NCBI GenBank assembly: GCA_903847285.1
Contig: CAINDH010000179.1
Span: forward strand, 1-5,214
DNA length: 5,214 nucleotides
Direction of reading: 5' to 3'
Source of the DNA: an uncultured Verrucomicrobia subdivision 3 bacterium
GTDB lineage: Bacteria; Verrucomicrobiota; Verrucomicrobiae; Limisphaerales; UBA11358
The position numbers and the translations under genes are program-made. Below are positions 1 through 5,214 of this stretch, piece by piece. The notes beneath the pieces were generated by a model. That model worked only from the letters and a program-made list of their open reading frames with translations. It was not told the origin of the DNA and ran no database searches. Positions within the stretch are counted from its first letter, which is position 1; every line of letters begins with the position of its first letter.

Positions 1-415
1 GCGCGAGTTGCAACAGCCCCATCAAAATGCCGCTGTAAACCGCGCCCTTCAGCATGCCGCTCTTGCTGTTGCCGAGAACCATGTTGCGGTCGGGCACGCC
101 GCCGCTCATACCGTCCAGCACCAACCCGGTCAGAAGAAACACTTCCGCCCACAATGCCGCCTGCGAAACCATCGTGCAGAGAACGGCCACAGCGGCCCGC
201 AGCAACGCCGGCTGCGCTGCGATCAGCGCGCCAGACCCAAGGTCAGCCACCGCCGGAGCGAGCACGACGGCGAACGCCGGCAGCGCCAGCCAGCCATGCA
301 CCGCCCAGCCGCGCACGAAGATTCGGCGATTGAGCAAGGCGAAGAAATTGGCCACCACTTCGTTGGTCAGAAAGAGCGCAAGCGCCCAAAGAAAAATAGA
401 CGTATTCAAAATCAC
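1..415 (-). CDS. Unrecognised multi-pass membrane protein, 5' part only (runs off left edge)
   Basis: The minus strand is open from a GTG at 415 to the window edge, giving 138 residues with no stop. The protein starts MILNTSIFLWALALFLTNEV and is strongly hydrophobic. Likely membrane segments are at about residues 5-27, 41-57, 69-100 (one long or two short) and 121-138. A positively charged stretch (NRRIFVRG, 30-36) follows the first segment, which would place it on the cytoplasmic side. A polar loop at about 101-120 (DGMSGGVPDRNMVLGNSKSG) separates the last two segments. I do not recognise the family and assign no function. I chose GTG 415 because the first membrane segment begins right after it and GGGAG lies 10 bases upstream. 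An in-frame TTG at 439 and GTG at 466 are alternatives; an in-frame TAA at 469-467 sets the limit. The hydrophobic pattern in this frame makes a real gene likely, while the opposite-strand frames here look like low-complexity shadows. It lies 97 bases downstream of the pilin-like gene on the same strand. Confidence 0.72.
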   Translation of the reverse strand, partial: MILNTSIFLWALALFLTNEVVANFFALLNRRIFVRGWAVHGWLALPAFAVVLAPAVADLGSGALIAAQPALLRAAVAVLCTMVSQAALWAEVFLLTGLVLDGMSGGVPDRNMVLGNSKSGMLKGAVYSGILMGLLQLA

Positions 416-512
416 GGTTTCCGGTCTCCCGTTATGCAAATAACAACCAGCTTCAATCCAACGCACTTATGGGAGCAGCATGTGCGGCGGACGGAACACG
501 AAAAAAATGACT
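416..512 (-). other. Short spacer between pilin-like gene and membrane-protein gene
   Basis: This 97-base stretch lies between the TGA of the pilin-like gene and the GTG start of the membrane-protein gene. I see no strong hairpin followed by a T-run, so there is no clear intrinsic terminator. No convincing promoter stands out either. Co-transcription of the two genes is therefore possible but not shown. Confidence 0.5.
426..430 (-). promoter_or_regulatory. Candidate ribosome binding site for the left-edge membrane protein
   Basis: The minus strand reads GGGAG ten bases before the GTG at 415. It is the only Shine-Dalgarno-like purine run at a workable distance and supports that start over GTG 466 or TTG 439. 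The spacing is slightly long, so the support is moderate. Confidence 0.35.
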
Positions 513-1256
513 TCATTGATAATAGCCGTCCCAACAGGGATTCCCTTCGGCATTATTGGCAAAGACACTGTATGGATTCGGGCGGCCCACATGCCAGTCC
601 GCAAACAGCACATTGGCACTGCCACTGTGCAGTGTTCCGGGCGGCCGACGGTTAGCTCCGTTCCCGAAAGGAACCAAGACGTCGTTAAGCTGTCCATTAT
701 TGATTGAGTCGCAGATGACCAACGCGTCAGAGGGCTTTAGAATGCTGGATTGTTTTACGTTGCGTGGTTTTGCGGCTTTCGGGTCGTTCCCTAGATTGCC
801 CTGGTAGTAGCCGTAGGAATTGGTATCATTGCCTGTGCCGATATATGGCGCCGGGGAACTGGGACAAATCAGCACGCCGCCGTTATTGTTCGTAAAATAA
901 TTCCCACTAGGAAGTGTTGGGCGTTGGTCGGCTTTCATCCCGATGGCTGTTCCCACAAGGTAATACCAAGAGTAATTTAAGCCGGCTTCATCAACTCCTT
1001 TGGCCCCCGGAAAAAAACCGGGGCCCAGCCATGGCGGCCCGTCTTCAATCACCAGTTGGAAGCCGATGCCGATTTGCTTCTGGTTGTTCACGCATTTGAT
1101 CGCCCGCGCCTTTTCCTTGGCCTTGGCCAGCGCTGGCAACAGCATCGCGGCAAGGATGGCAATAATCGCAATCACGACCAACAGTTCAATGAGCGTGAAG
1201 GCCCGAGCGCAGGTGATCCGGTTCTCGTTGATTTTATACAGCTTCGTGGTTGGCAT
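513..1256 (-). CDS. Prepilin-like (type II/IV pseudopilin) protein with C-terminal H-X9-D motif
   Basis: This 247-residue protein has a class III (prepilin) signal. A 19-residue leader ([19 protein letters not shown]) ends at the predicted cleavage point and is followed by FTLIE, with the conserved glutamate at +5 (E24) and a hydrophobic helix to about residue 43. The usual glycine at -1 is alanine (A19), a common variant in Verrucomicrobiota. After the helix come [12 protein letters not shown] and NNQKQIG, typical of this pseudopilin group, then a soluble domain with LICPSSP (C131) and a C-terminal [16 protein letters not shown]. That last motif matches the H-X9-DG signature (H210, D220) except that W221 replaces the glycine. 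The protein is expected to be processed by a prepilin peptidase and held in the inner membrane or assembled in a pseudopilus; its precise role is unknown. The frame stays open upstream to 1526, but the ATG at 1256 gives a normal leader length, and longer forms would overlap the response regulator gene out of frame. No good Shine-Dalgarno site is visible. It follows the regulator gene by 143 bases. Confidence 0.9.
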   Translation of the reverse strand: MPTTKLYKINENRITCARAFTLIELLVVIAIIAILAAMLLPALAKAKEKARAIKCVNNQKQIGIGFQLVIEDGPPWLGPGFFPGAKGVDEAGLNYSWYYLVGTAIGMKADQRPTLPSGNYFTNNNGGVLICPSSPAPYIGTGNDTNSYGYYQGNLGNDPKAAKPRNVKQSSILKPSDALVICDSINNGQLNDVLVPFGNGANRRPPGTLHSGSANVLFADWHVGRPNPYSVFANNAEGNPCWDGYYQ

Positions 1257-1295
1257 AGGTGTTTTATAATTTCCGCTGAAACGAGCCGCGCGTCT

Positions 1296-1301
1296 ATTAC
1301 A
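1296..1301 (-). promoter_or_regulatory. Candidate -10 box for the pilin-like gene
   Basis: The minus strand reads TGTAAT, a 5/6 match to TATAAT, ending 39 bases before the ATG at 1256. A transcript from it would have a leader of roughly 33 bases. The bases about 17 positions upstream (CTGCTC) do not resemble a -35 box, so if this promoter is real it may need an activator. The palindrome at 1327-1338 lies just upstream of that -35 position. Judged by eye only; weak. Confidence 0.25.
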
Positions 1302-1320
1302 TGTTTGGGTAATAAGGGGA

Positions 1321-1342
1321 GCAGACTGGGAATTCCCACTGC
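1321..1342. promoter_or_regulatory. Palindrome upstream of the pilin-like gene, possible operator
   Basis: TGGGAATTCCCA at 1327-1338 is a perfect 12-bp palindrome. Flanking GCAG (1321-1324) and CTGC (1339-1342) extend the symmetry with a 2-base offset on one side. Its centre lies 76 bases before the pilin-like start codon and just upstream of the expected -35 position, where activators often bind. Dimeric LuxR/NarL-type regulators, such as the one encoded next door, commonly bind inverted repeats. That this is the binding site is inference. It is not followed by a T-run, so it does not look like a terminator. Confidence 0.3.
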
Positions 1343-1399
1343 AGAACAATTCCATTCCGCCGGCGACCTTGGCGGTGGCAACGACCAGGTTAAAATCCG

Positions 1400-2047
1400 T
1401 CAACCGCTCCCGAAACGGGATTTGTTTTCCATGAATTTCACCACGGCTTCGGTGCGCGACTGGACGTGCAGTTTCGCGTAAATATGCCGCAGGTGCATCC
1501 GAACCGTGTCGATGGTGATTTTGCAACGGTCCGCGATTTCTTTGTAGCGATAGCCCTCGGCCAATTCCTTCAAAATTTCCAATTCGCGGGCCGTGAGCTG
1601 TCCCAGCTCATCAGTTCGTTTCGCCTTTTGCTGAAAAAAAGCAATCACCTTGCTCGCCACCGCAGGCGACATCGGCCCGCCTCCGGCGTAAAGCTGTTCA
1701 ATGCCCTGGACGATTTCCTCCGGTTCGGAGCGTTTGAGCAGGTAGCCCGCCGCGCCCGCCTGAAGCGCGGCAAAAATCTGGTCGCCGTCCTCATACACGG
1801 TGATCATCATCACGAGCAATTCCGGCAACTTCGCCTTGAGTTCGGCTACGAGCTTGATGCCATTTTTTCCAGGCAGGTTGATATCCACTAGTGCCACCTC
1901 GGGGCGGGTTGTGAGAATCTTATCAAAGGCCTCCTCGGCGCTGCCGTAGGCGCCGACGAAGCGAAGATTGTCGGCTCGGGTTACGATGGCCTTGAGCGCC
2001 TGCTGCACGCCGAGATCGTCTTCCACAATGGCAACGCGAATGGACAT
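1400..2047 (-). CDS. NarL/FixJ-family response regulator (receiver + LuxR-type HTH)
   Basis: This 215-residue protein has the usual length and order for the family. The receiver domain covers about residues 3-120, with the acidic pocket E9-D10-D11, phosphoacceptor D55 (in [12 protein letters not shown]), T83, and K105 in GYLLKR. All are the expected phosphorylation and switch residues. A linker of about 30 residues leads to a LuxR-type helix-turn-helix at about 150-207, with [22 protein letters not shown], then [20 protein letters not shown]. It should act in the cytoplasm as a phosphorylation-controlled transcription factor. The ATG at 2047 gives the normal N-terminus ([11 protein letters not shown]) and lies 20 bases after the stop of the kinase gene, so the two are very probably co-transcribed partners. 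No Shine-Dalgarno site is visible in that gap. Target genes are unknown; the downstream pilin-like gene and the operon itself are the nearest candidates. Confidence 0.96.
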   Translation of the reverse strand: MSIRVAIVEDDLGVQQALKAIVTRADNLRFVGAYGSAEEAFDKILTTRPEVALVDINLPGKNGIKLVAELKAKLPELLVMMITVYEDGDQIFAALQAGAAGYLLKRSEPEEIVQGIEQLYAGGGPMSPAVASKVIAFFQQKAKRTDELGQLTARELEILKELAEGYRYKEIADRCKITIDTVRMHLRHIYAKLHVQSRTEAVVKFMENKSRFGSG

Positions 2048-2067
2048 TCAGTTATATCTGGGTTGGT

Positions 2068-5000
2068 TTATAATGGGCGCCCCGGTTGATCATACAGACT
2101 GTCACGCCCCGACGAAAGCGGAAGTGGCAAGCTGACTCGCATCGCCACACGCGTGCCTCCGCCCAATGCGGGGCGCACCACACAGCGGCCGCCAATCTCC
2201 CGCAAGCGATGTTCCAGATTGGCCAATCCGTGCCGCGCTTTCTCGACGGTGCCGGCGGAAAATCCCCTGCCATTGTCAGTGATTACAATGCGCAGCAGCG
2301 GCCGGCGCACATTGATGCGGATGGAGACCTCCGTGGCGCCGGAATGCTTGAACACGTTGGTCAACGCCTCCTTCACGGCGAAGAAAATTTGCTGCCGCAC
2401 TTCGCCGGACAAGGCGCATTCGGGAGGATTAAGGCAAATGCGTTGCCAGCAGCGGATCGGCGTCCGCCGGAAAAATTCATCGGCATAATGACGGAGATAT
2501 TCAATGAGATGCGGCAGAGAATCCTTTTCCGGGTTCACCATCCACACGGTTTCATCCAAGGAACCGGTGGCCTGCCGGGCCTGTTTGGACATTTCCCGAA
2601 GCTGCGTCTGGACCTCCCCGGAAACGGTCGGATCAACCGCTGTCATATCCGCGAGAAAACCTATCTGGGTCAGGCGCGCTCCAAGGTCATCATGGAGGTC
2701 GCGGGCGATGCGCGCGCGTTCCCGGGTAATGACGCGCTCCTGCTCTAGCCGTTGCAATTGCCGCCGCAGCCGCAGGGTCGAGATGGAACGCGCGACTGCC
2801 GCCACCACGCCGGCAAAGGAAAGCAAAGCGACCGCCCGAAACCAGGCGGTCTGCCAGAAGGCAGGTTTTACCACGAAGGCCAACCGCACGGGCTTTTCAT
2901 TCCAAAGGCCGTCATTGTTGCACGCCGTAAAGCGAAATTCGTAGCGGCCCGGCGGCAGGCGTGGATATGTGGACATTCGCTCCCGTCCGTCCTCAACCCA
3001 ACCTGTGTCAAATCCCGTTAACTGCCGGCGATAGCGCACCCGGTCAGGCGCGGTGAGACTCAAGGCGGCATAGCTAAAATGTATTTGCTTGTAATCATGG
3101 GGCAACTGGAGTTCCGCGCTATTGGTCATGGCCACGCCGTCTACGAGCACCTGTTCCAGAACCAACGGCGGTGGTAGCAGGTTCACCGGCAACAAAGCCG
3201 GATTGACGGTGACCACCCCTTTGCTCGTGGCAAAGCGGAGTTCCCCGGCGGCCGTCTTCCACACGGACGGCTGGTAGCCCGCGGAACACTGGATGTTTTC
3301 CAAACCCTCGGAGCGCCCGAACAGAACCGCCGCCACTTCTTTTCCGCGCCCGGCCATGAACTCAACCAATTCGGACATGCGCACCCGGAAAATGCCGCGC
3401 GAAGAGCCCACCCAAAACCAGCCGGCGTCGTCCTCAATCAGTTGCGAAATGACGTTGTCCGGCAGACCGTCGGCGAGCGTGACGAACTTGAACTTTCCGT
3501 CCCACCAGCAACCCAGCCCATCGCCGAGCGTGCCCACCCACAATCGGCCATCGCGGGAAAATGTCAGCGCGCCGATGGGTGAGCCTTCCAATCCGTTCGT
3601 GACGCCATAGCTGACAAAGTCATGGCCATTCCATCGATGAACTTCGCCCAGTCTCGTGCCGACCCAGACCTCGCCCTGCTTGCTTTCAGCAATGGCGGTG
3701 ACGGGCTTGTCGAACTTCTGCGGCGACAGATTCACAAATTCGTTGGTCTTCCCGACGGGCAGGAGGAAAAGTCCGTCAGGATTGCCTCCGATCCAGAGAT
3801 TGCCCCGCAGGTCGCGATGCAAAATGCGCAGTTGCCGATTCGGGGTTGGAGACACCAGCACACTAACAGAGCTGCGCAAGCCTTCCTTCGAAAAATGAAT
3901 CAACCTGTTGAAGGAGGTGCCAAACCAAACTCCCTCGGCGGGATCATCCAAGACACTTATTATATCTTTCGAATTTACATTATTGTCCGTCTCCAGACCA
4001 CCATCGGCGCGAATCCTTATCGGTGTTTTCCCTAGCGAAACAACCCAATCTCCGGAAACCGACGAAACACTTCCTTGTGACATTCCTTTCATTTTAAACC
4101 CGCGCGGACGCAGCTTGAACAAGCCGCCGCCGTCCGTTCCAATCCACAAATTTCCCTCTCGGTCCTCCGCGATGCTCAAAACGGCATTATGCACTTCTTC
4201 AATTTTCTGCAACTGCCCCTTCACCAACCGGAGCAATCCATGCTGGGTCGTGCCCACCCAAAGTGTTCCCGCCCGATCCTCATAAATCGTCCCGACATTG
4301 TAGCGGCTAGATGGAGACGGCAACTGAATGCCCCCCGAATTCGTCTGGCCTGAAAATATATGACGCAATTCCTTCCCGGTAGAAAGCCACATGCCTCCAT
4401 CCCGAGCTGGTGCAAGCCGGATAACACTACGAGATAATCTCGTCTCGTTGGTTACCACCCCGTTCTCAATCCAGCCGTAGCTGTTCTGCTTCTGAAAACA
4501 CATCACCCCATGGATGTCGGTAATCAGGGTGAAAAGCGTCGGCCCTTTGGCGAAGCGGGACAAGTCGTCCACGGGCACGAATTTGTCGCCCACCAACTTC
4601 AGCAACTTTCCATCGCTCATGGTCACCCACAGGATGCCATTTTTGTCTCGAGCCACGGAGTCAACAGGCACGCCCAATGGCAGGGAATCCATGCCGAAGC
4701 GTTGCAATTCCCCACCCGCCACCCGCAACAGCCCGAACCGATCGGAAACGACCCACAACGTCGCGTTGGTATCGGCAAGCAACTGTTTCACGCCGCCGTT
4801 AGCCAACTGGGGCGAGACATTCTGCCCCCAAGTCTCAAACCGCTCGCCGTCAAACCGGACCAAACCGTAAGGTGTTCCCAGCCATATATAACCCAGTTGA
4901 TCCTGAACCACTGAAGAGATGGTGTTCCGCGGCAACCCCTGCTCGATTTGCCAGTTTTCAACCAGATAATCGTGCGACACGGGAATCTCCGGCAGCAACA

Positions 5001-5082
5001 CCTGCGCGCCCAACCGCCCTTGCACCATCAGGAAAACCAACGTCGGCAGCACCAGCCGGATTAGAAGCGTGAGAGGGTTCAC
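2068..5082 (-). CDS. Two-propeller periplasmic sensor histidine kinase (Reg_prop, Y_Y_Y, HisKA_3, HATPase_c)
   Basis: This 1004-residue protein begins with a likely signal peptide (residues 1-26, cleavage after RLGA). Residues about 40-630 carry repeated propeller motifs of the type DxxGxLWVGT..GLxRL, for example at 60-79, 103-121, 146-163, 268-286, 306-325, 422-441, 466-484, 509-527 and 550-567. I count about 14 blades at roughly 40-residue spacing, consistent with two seven-bladed propellers. A Y_Y_Y domain (about 668-738; YRRQLTGFDTGW, LPPGRYEF, NNDGLWNE) is followed by one membrane helix (about 742-764) and a short coiled linker. HisKA_3 holds RIARDLHDDLGARLTQIGFL with H797 as phosphoacceptor. 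HATPase_c shows the N box (E905, N909), DNGRG (936-940), HGL (951-953) and GGGTR (974-978), so the kinase looks intact. There is no receiver or AraC domain, unlike the Bacteroides hybrid sensors with similar ectodomains. The GTG at 5082 is the first usable start, because an in-frame TGA lies three codons upstream. It is likely to sense a periplasmic ligand, perhaps a glycan by analogy, and to phosphorylate the regulator encoded 20 bases downstream. Confidence 0.96.
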   Translation of the reverse strand: MNPLTLLIRLVLPTLVFLMVQGRLGAQVLLPEIPVSHDYLVENWQIEQGLPRNTISSVVQDQLGYIWLGTPYGLVRFDGERFETWGQNVSPQLANGGVKQLLADTNATLWVVSDRFGLLRVAGGELQRFGMDSLPLGVPVDSVARDKNGILWVTMSDGKLLKLVGDKFVPVDDLSRFAKGPTLFTLITDIHGVMCFQKQNSYGWIENGVVTNETRLSRSVIRLAPARDGGMWLSTGKELRHIFSGQTNSGGIQLPSPSSRYNVGTIYEDRAGTLWVGTTQHGLLRLVKGQLQKIEEVHNAVLSIAEDREGNLWIGTDGGGLFKLRPRGFKMKGMSQGSVSSVSGDWVVSLGKTPIRIRADGGLETDNNVNSKDIISVLDDPAEGVWFGTSFNRLIHFSKEGLRSSVSVLVSPTPNRQLRILHRDLRGNLWIGGNPDGLFLLPVGKTNEFVNLSPQKFDKPVTAIAESKQGEVWVGTRLGEVHRWNGHDFVSYGVTNGLEGSPIGALTFSRDGRLWVGTLGDGLGCWWDGKFKFVTLADGLPDNVISQLIEDDAGWFWVGSSRGIFRVRMSELVEFMAGRGKEVAAVLFGRSEGLENIQCSAGYQPSVWKTAAGELRFATSKGVVTVNPALLPVNLLPPPLVLEQVLVDGVAMTNSAELQLPHDYKQIHFSYAALSLTAPDRVRYRRQLTGFDTGWVEDGRERMSTYPRLPPGRYEFRFTACNNDGLWNEKPVRLAFVVKPAFWQTAWFRAVALLSFAGVVAAVARSISTLRLRRQLQRLEQERVITRERARIARDLHDDLGARLTQIGFLADMTAVDPTVSGEVQTQLREMSKQARQATGSLDETVWMVNPEKDSLPHLIEYLRHYADEFFRRTPIRCWQRICLNPPECALSGEVRQQIFFAVKEALTNVFKHSGATEVSIRINVRRPLLRIVITDNGRGFSAGTVEKARHGLANLEHRLREIGGRCVVRPALGGGTRVAMRVSLPLPLSSGRDSLYDQPGRPL

Positions 5083-5122
5083 TTTTCTGGATCACTGATT
5101 TGTTAGTCCGTGCATTGGTTTG

Positions 5123-5151
5123 AGTTTATGTTTTCGTTGTTTCATTGTCCA
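5123..5151 (-). promoter_or_regulatory. Candidate promoter of the kinase-regulator operon
   Basis: The minus strand has TGGACA (5151-5146, 5/6 match to TTGACA), a 17-base spacer, and TAAACT (5128-5123, 4/6 match to TATAAT). Transcription would start near 5116 and leave a leader of about 34 bases before the GTG at 5082. The spacing is ideal, but the -10 match is modest and the region is AT-rich, so chance resemblance is possible. The -35 box overlaps the left arm of the stem-loop at 5147-5196. Confidence 0.3.
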
Positions 5152-5196
5152 GTCCCAAGGAAGGGAGGGCGAAGCCCGACCAGAGCGGGGATGGAC
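5147..5196. repeat. Imperfect inverted repeat / stem-loop upstream of the kinase gene
   Basis: GTCCAGTCCC (5147-5156) can pair with GGGGATGGAC (5187-5196): five pairs, one mismatch, one G-T wobble, then three pairs. Inside it, GGGC-GAA-GCCC (5167-5177) forms a second small hairpin. No T-run follows on either strand, so it is not a standard terminator. The GC-rich, nested form in a non-coding gap resembles interspersed palindromic elements, but no second copy exists in this window. It could instead be an operator or attenuator-like element for the kinase operon. Confidence 0.35.
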
Positions 5197-5214
5197 AGCT
5201 CCGCACCGCAAACC

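Larger units (their letters stand above)
1257..1399 (-). other. Non-coding gap between response regulator and pilin-like gene
   Basis: This 143-base gap holds the palindrome and the -10-like box listed separately. It also contains a modest GC-rich inverted repeat near 1356-1375 (CCGCC with GGCGG, 9-base loop). No T-run follows that repeat on the minus strand, so I do not call it a terminator. The pilin frame is open across the gap, but nothing in it resembles conserved protein. Confidence 0.5.
5083..5214 (-). other. Non-coding region upstream of the kinase gene
   Basis: These 132 bases hold no convincing coding sequence. Near the kinase they are AT-rich, with the candidate promoter; beyond about 5147 they turn GC-rich, with the stem-loop. 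This change in composition within a short gap is consistent with an inserted or repeated element next to the promoter. Confidence 0.5.

Noticed and set aside
8..655. Plus-strand open frames of 215 and 129 codons at the left end
   Set aside because: They are rich in His, Gln, Arg and Ala with no recognisable domain, and lie opposite the membrane protein and the end of the pilin-like gene, whose minus-strand frames give sensible proteins. They are shadows.
1356..1375. CCGCC/GGCGG inverted repeat in the gap after the regulator, as a terminator
   Set aside because: The stem is short, the loop is 9 bases, and no T-run follows on the minus strand.
1408..1420. TCCCG/CGGGA hairpin at the end of the response regulator gene, as a terminator
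   Set aside because: The stem is only 5 bp, lies inside the coding sequence, and the nearest T-run (TTTT) is more than ten bases downstream. It looks incidental.
1257..1526. Upstream extension of the pilin-like frame to an ATG at 1526
   Set aside because: It would add 90 non-conserved residues before the prepilin leader, destroy the normal leader length and overlap the response regulator gene out of frame. ATG 1256 is the better start.
2052..2273. Minus-strand 73-codon frame overlapping the 3' end of the kinase gene
   Set aside because: It overlaps the conserved ATP-binding region in another frame, and its product resembles no protein family.
2086..2748. Plus-strand open frame of 220 codons opposite the kinase domain, and similar ones at 1466-1891 and 3622-4035
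   Set aside because: They lie opposite strongly conserved kinase or regulator coding sequence and show no domains or membrane pattern of their own. They are expected by-products of GC-rich codon use.

Overview
The window is moderately GC-rich bacterial DNA. All convincing genes lie on the minus strand, so they are read from right to left. The best taxonomic clue is the pilin-like gene. Its N-terminus ([19 protein letters not shown], then [13 protein letters not shown]) and its C-terminal H-X9-D motif are typical of the large pseudopilin families of Verrucomicrobiota and, more broadly, the Planctomycetota-Verrucomicrobiota-Chlamydiota group. A periplasmic two-propeller sensor kinase and weak Shine-Dalgarno sites also fit a soil or freshwater verrucomicrobium, perhaps Pedosphaera-like. 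This placement is inference from protein style, not from a marker gene.

Layout in transcription order: (1) 5083-5214 is non-coding and holds an imperfect stem-loop and a candidate promoter. (2) 5082-2068 encodes a 1004-residue sensor histidine kinase with a signal peptide, about 14 propeller blades, a Y_Y_Y domain, one membrane helix, HisKA_3 and HATPase_c. (3) After a 20-base gap, 2047-1400 encodes a 215-residue NarL/FixJ-type response regulator. (4) 1399-1257 is non-coding, with a perfect 12-bp palindrome and a -10-like box. (5) 1256-513 encodes a 247-residue prepilin-like protein. (6) 512-416 is a short spacer. (7) 415-1 is the start of an unrecognised multi-pass membrane protein that runs off the left edge.

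The kinase and regulator almost certainly form one two-component system. The propeller ectodomain would sense a periplasmic ligand, H797 would be autophosphorylated, and the phosphate would pass to D55 of the DNA-binding regulator. The pilin-like gene and the membrane-protein gene follow on the same strand and could be read through or regulated by this pair. The 143-base gap with its own promoter-like elements suggests the pilin may also be transcribed separately. I saw no RNA genes, CRISPR arrays, insertion sequences or clear intrinsic terminators. The system is a recognisable type rather than a clearly new one; the most open points are the two non-coding dyads, the unknown membrane protein and the unknown ligand.
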